Under the pieces are notes generated by a model that saw nothing but the letters and a program-made list of their open reading frames with translations, was not told the origin of the DNA and did not search any database. This document shows, one piece after another, positions 33,138 to 35,199 of a DNA stretch of 35,199 nt (its first letter is position 1; each line of letters opens with the position of its first letter). The DNA comes from JBKBKC01 sp046294265 (GTDB lineage Bacteria; Pseudomonadota; Alphaproteobacteria; Rhodobacterales; Rhodobacteraceae). The stretch is from NCBI GenBank assembly GCA_046294265.1, contig JBKBKC010000021.1:1-35199 (forward strand), in the 5' to 3' direction. A program made the translations under genes and the position numbers.

Positions 33138-33292
33138 CACAGAAATCCTGTTTCTTTAGAGCATCTTGTCGATCATTGTCAGCGCCAGAATGCCGGTATG
33201 GAACGGCATACCAGCTGATATCCTTTTCCCCGGAGGAGACCGAGCCAGCCGCGCCAGTGATCTGTGCAAGCGCTGCAGCTAGGGGGGAAGAT

Positions 33293-35074
33293 TTGAACTC
33301 AGCGGCGATCAACGCGGCGCAGGTGGAACAGCAGGGTCTTGCCCGACTGTCCCAGAACGCATGTCTGACCGCCTGCCGCCCGGGTATCCCTTGCACGGCC
33401 TGCGCAGACGTTTGCCCCGAGAGCGCAATCACAGTGGCCGAGCGCGCCGTCCAAATAGACCCCGCTGCGTGCAGCGGATGCGGCCGCTGCGCGGCGGTCT
33501 GTCCGATCGGCGCAGTCTCGACGCCAGCCGTCCGCCCCTCCAGTCTCTACGACTGCGCCCGCGTTCGCCGGGCCGAGGCCGGTGCGGACCCCGTGCCCTG
33601 CCTTGGCGGCCTTTCGCCCGCAGCCTTGCGCGATGCGCTGGCGATGGGCGATGTGACCCTGCCGAACACGGTTGTTTCAAAGAACATCTGCCACCAGTGC
33701 CCGGCGCGCTGCGGCATCGACGTCAATACCACCGATGGGCGGGTCCACGCGATCTACGGCACCGCCGATCACCCGATCTCGAACGGCAAGCTCTGCCCGA
33801 AGGGACCGCTGGGGATCTATGTCCTCTATGACCCCGACCGCTGGCGCGGCCCGATGAAGCGCACCAACCCGCGGAAAGGTCGCAATGAGGACCCCGGTTT
33901 CGTGCCGGTCACCTGGGACGAGGCGTTGCAGACCGTGGCTGACCGCCTGAACGGGCTGCGTGAACGTGGCGAAAGCCACCGCGCCGCGATCCTGTATGGC
34001 CGGGGCTGGGGGGCATCTTGCGCAGGGTTGCTGGGCACGTTCGGCGGCCTTTATGGTTCGCCCATCATGCCGATCGGGCACTCCTCGATGTGCTCGGACG
34101 GCTCGATCGTCGCCAAGGGCTATACCGACGGCAACGCCAGCTACAACAGCCATGACTATCGCAACTGCAACTATCTGCTGATGTTTGGTGTCGGCTTTCT
34201 GGAAGCCTTCCGGCCCTACAACAACAACATGCAGATGTGGGGCTACATGCGCGGGCGCAAGACGCCCAAGACCCGCGTCACCGCCATAGATGTGCATGTG
34301 AACACCACGCTGGCCGCCGCCGACCGGGGCCTGTTGATCCGCCCCGGCACCGACGGCGCGCTGGCCTTGGCCATCGCCCATGTGATCCTGACCGAAGGTT
34401 TGTGGGAAAAATCCTTTGTCGGTGACTTCGCCGACCGTCAGAACCGTTTTGTGGCAGGCCAGACAGTGACGGCCGCCGTGGCGCCGGAACCCGTGATCAA
34501 CGCCGAAACCGGCGAGGTAACAACGCCCGAAGTCACCGGCGAGGGCTTCGTCGAGAAATGGGTCAAGGGTCTGGTCGAATGGTGGAACATCGAGCTGAAG
34601 GACCGCACGGTCGAATGGGCGGCCGAGATCACCGACATCCCGGCCCGCGACATCCTGGCCACGGCCCGCGAGTTCGGCCGCACGCGGCCGGCCATGGCGA
34701 TCTTTGAGCGGGGTGCCCATTCGCACACAAACGGCATCTACAACGGCATGGCGATCCATTCGCTGAACGCACTGGTCGGCTCGCTTTTCGCCAAGGGTGG
34801 CATGGCCTATCAGATGGGTCCCAGCTACGGCCCGATGCCCGCCGATGCAAATGACTTCAAGGACGACTGGGCCAACAATGGCGCTTGGAGGTCCCAGCCG
34901 CGTATCGACAAGAAGGGCTCGCCCGACGGCTACCTGCTGGCACGCAACATGATGCAGGAGATCGGGCCGAATCATCTGGCGGGCGATCCCTACAAGCTGG
35001 ACACGGTAATATTCTACCAGAACAACGCCATGAGAACGGCGGTGAGAAAGTCTGCCACGGTAGCGGCGGGATGA
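33293..35074 (+). pseudogene. arxA: In-frame fusion: ferredoxin (ArxB'-like) to truncated molybdopterin oxidoreductase (ArxA-like)
   Basis: One open frame of 593 residues made of two proteins. Residues 1 to about 115: a two-[4Fe-4S] ferredoxin with C28, C34, C37, C41 and C60, C63, C66, C70, breaking off after PCLGGLSPAALRDALA. From about residue 118: a DMSO-reductase-superfamily catalytic subunit without its Tat leader, beginning GDVTLPNTVVSKNICHQC. It has C133, C136, C140 and C168 for its [4Fe-4S] cluster, YGRGWG at 235-240, and GHSSMCSDGS with Cys267 as probable Mo ligand. I recall GRGWG as the ArxA signature, versus RGRY in arsenate reductase ArrA. The match ends at LDTVIFYQNN; about 15 unrelated residues follow to the stop, so roughly half the enzyme is missing. 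TTG at 33293 with AGGGGGGA upstream is the likely start; GTG 33257 is an alternative. A working enzyme is not expected. Confidence 0.75.
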
Positions 35075-35199
35075 GCCAGCTGCGGGCGGCGCAATAGTCG
35101 TCCACCTATGTCCTTTCTGCATGCTGCAGGGAGGGCGGGAGGATTTTCACCGTGGACTTGTATCGGAAGGTTCGGCTGGCCTGTGCGGAGGGCATGAGC
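35030..35199 (+). mobile_element. Left end of an IS21-family insertion sequence
   Basis: From about 35030 the sequence no longer encodes the oxidoreductase. It instead forms the leader and start of an IstA gene, with short repeated GGCGG-type motifs as expected of IS21-type ends. The element interrupts the arx-like catalytic gene. The left boundary is approximate (plus or minus 20 bases). Confidence 0.6.
35152..35199 (+). CDS. istA: IS21-family transposase IstA, first 16 codons
   Basis: Reading from GTG 35152 gives MDLYRKVRLACAEGMS, the characteristic start of IS21-family IstA proteins (a helix-turn-helix follows in full-length copies). A GGAGG box lies about 10 bases upstream. The gene runs off the window. 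The IS left end should be between about 35020 and 35050, where the oxidoreductase sequence stops matching its family; I could not define the terminal repeat without the right end. Confidence 0.7.
   Translation, partial: MDLYRKVRLACAEGMS

Noticed and set aside
33185..33215. Second sigma-54 promoter upstream of the ferredoxin fusion
   Set aside because: TGGAACGGCATACCAGC resembles one, but GG and GC are 12 bases apart instead of 10; it may instead be part of an inverted repeat.
33293..35074. Formate dehydrogenase alpha subunit
   Set aside because: The Mo-ligand region GHSSMCSDGS and the YGRGWG motif fit the ArxA/ArrA/Psr side of the superfamily better than formate dehydrogenases; no in-frame TGA for selenocysteine is involved.

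Overview
The window is about 35 kb of very GC-rich DNA with the gene content and order of an alphaproteobacterium of the Rhodobacteraceae (Rhodobacter/Paracoccus-like). The pointers are the dnaX-ybaB-recR block, a gcvT-gcvH-gcvP operon behind a tandem glycine riboswitch, an ubiA / OmpA neighbourhood, the rsmE-...-gshA run, and pervasive GC-rich codon use. Assignments come from reading motifs; no database search was run.

Layout. 1-565: 3' part of an IS3-family insertion sequence with an odd in-frame insert. 0.66-5.3 kb: a small entericidin-like lipoprotein, a membrane class III nucleotide cyclase, a Tat-exported amidohydrolase and a coupled outer-membrane beta-barrel protein. 5.3-9.2 kb (minus): a solo M23 peptidase-domain protein, recR, ybaB, dnaX and tRNA-Ala(CGC). 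9.3-14.0 kb (minus): glycine cleavage operon gcvT-gcvH-gcvP with its riboswitch. 14.1-20.2 kb: a gamma-glutamylcyclotransferase-like protein, a MATE exporter, a GFA/CENP-V protein, a membrane-anchored coiled-coil protein, an OmpA-family protein and ubiA. 20.2-25.6 kb (plus): rsmE, a GNAT acetyltransferase and a membrane protein, all stop-start overlapped, then gshA, a PdeM-like phosphoesterase with a 15-bp tandem repeat at its 5' end, and htpX. 25.8-29.8 kb: alpha/beta hydrolase, glycosyltransferase and FkbM methyltransferase, then ruvB without ruvA or ruvC beside it.

29.8-35.2 kb is different: visibly lower GC, regulatory sites of the sigma-54/enhancer type, and the remains of what I read as an anaerobic arsenite oxidase (arx-type) gene cluster. 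In order, all on the plus strand, it holds a PhnD-like periplasmic sensor (arxX/aioX-like), a histidine kinase (arxS-like) cut off before its ATPase domain and joined out of frame to the tail of an NtrC-type regulator (arxR-like), and a two-cluster ferredoxin (arxB'-like) fused in frame to a molybdopterin oxidoreductase carrying the GRGWG sequence I recall as typical of ArxA. The oxidoreductase is cut short, and the first 16 codons of an IS21-family transposase follow at the window edge. The cluster looks horizontally acquired and decaying through colinear internal deletions plus an IS insertion.

Smaller curiosities: a 49-bp repeat with four GACGC cores at exact 11-bp spacing, present at two loci 10 kb apart, each upstream of and co-oriented with a gene; a long palindrome read through in frame inside rsmE; and twin palindromes between gcvH and gcvP.
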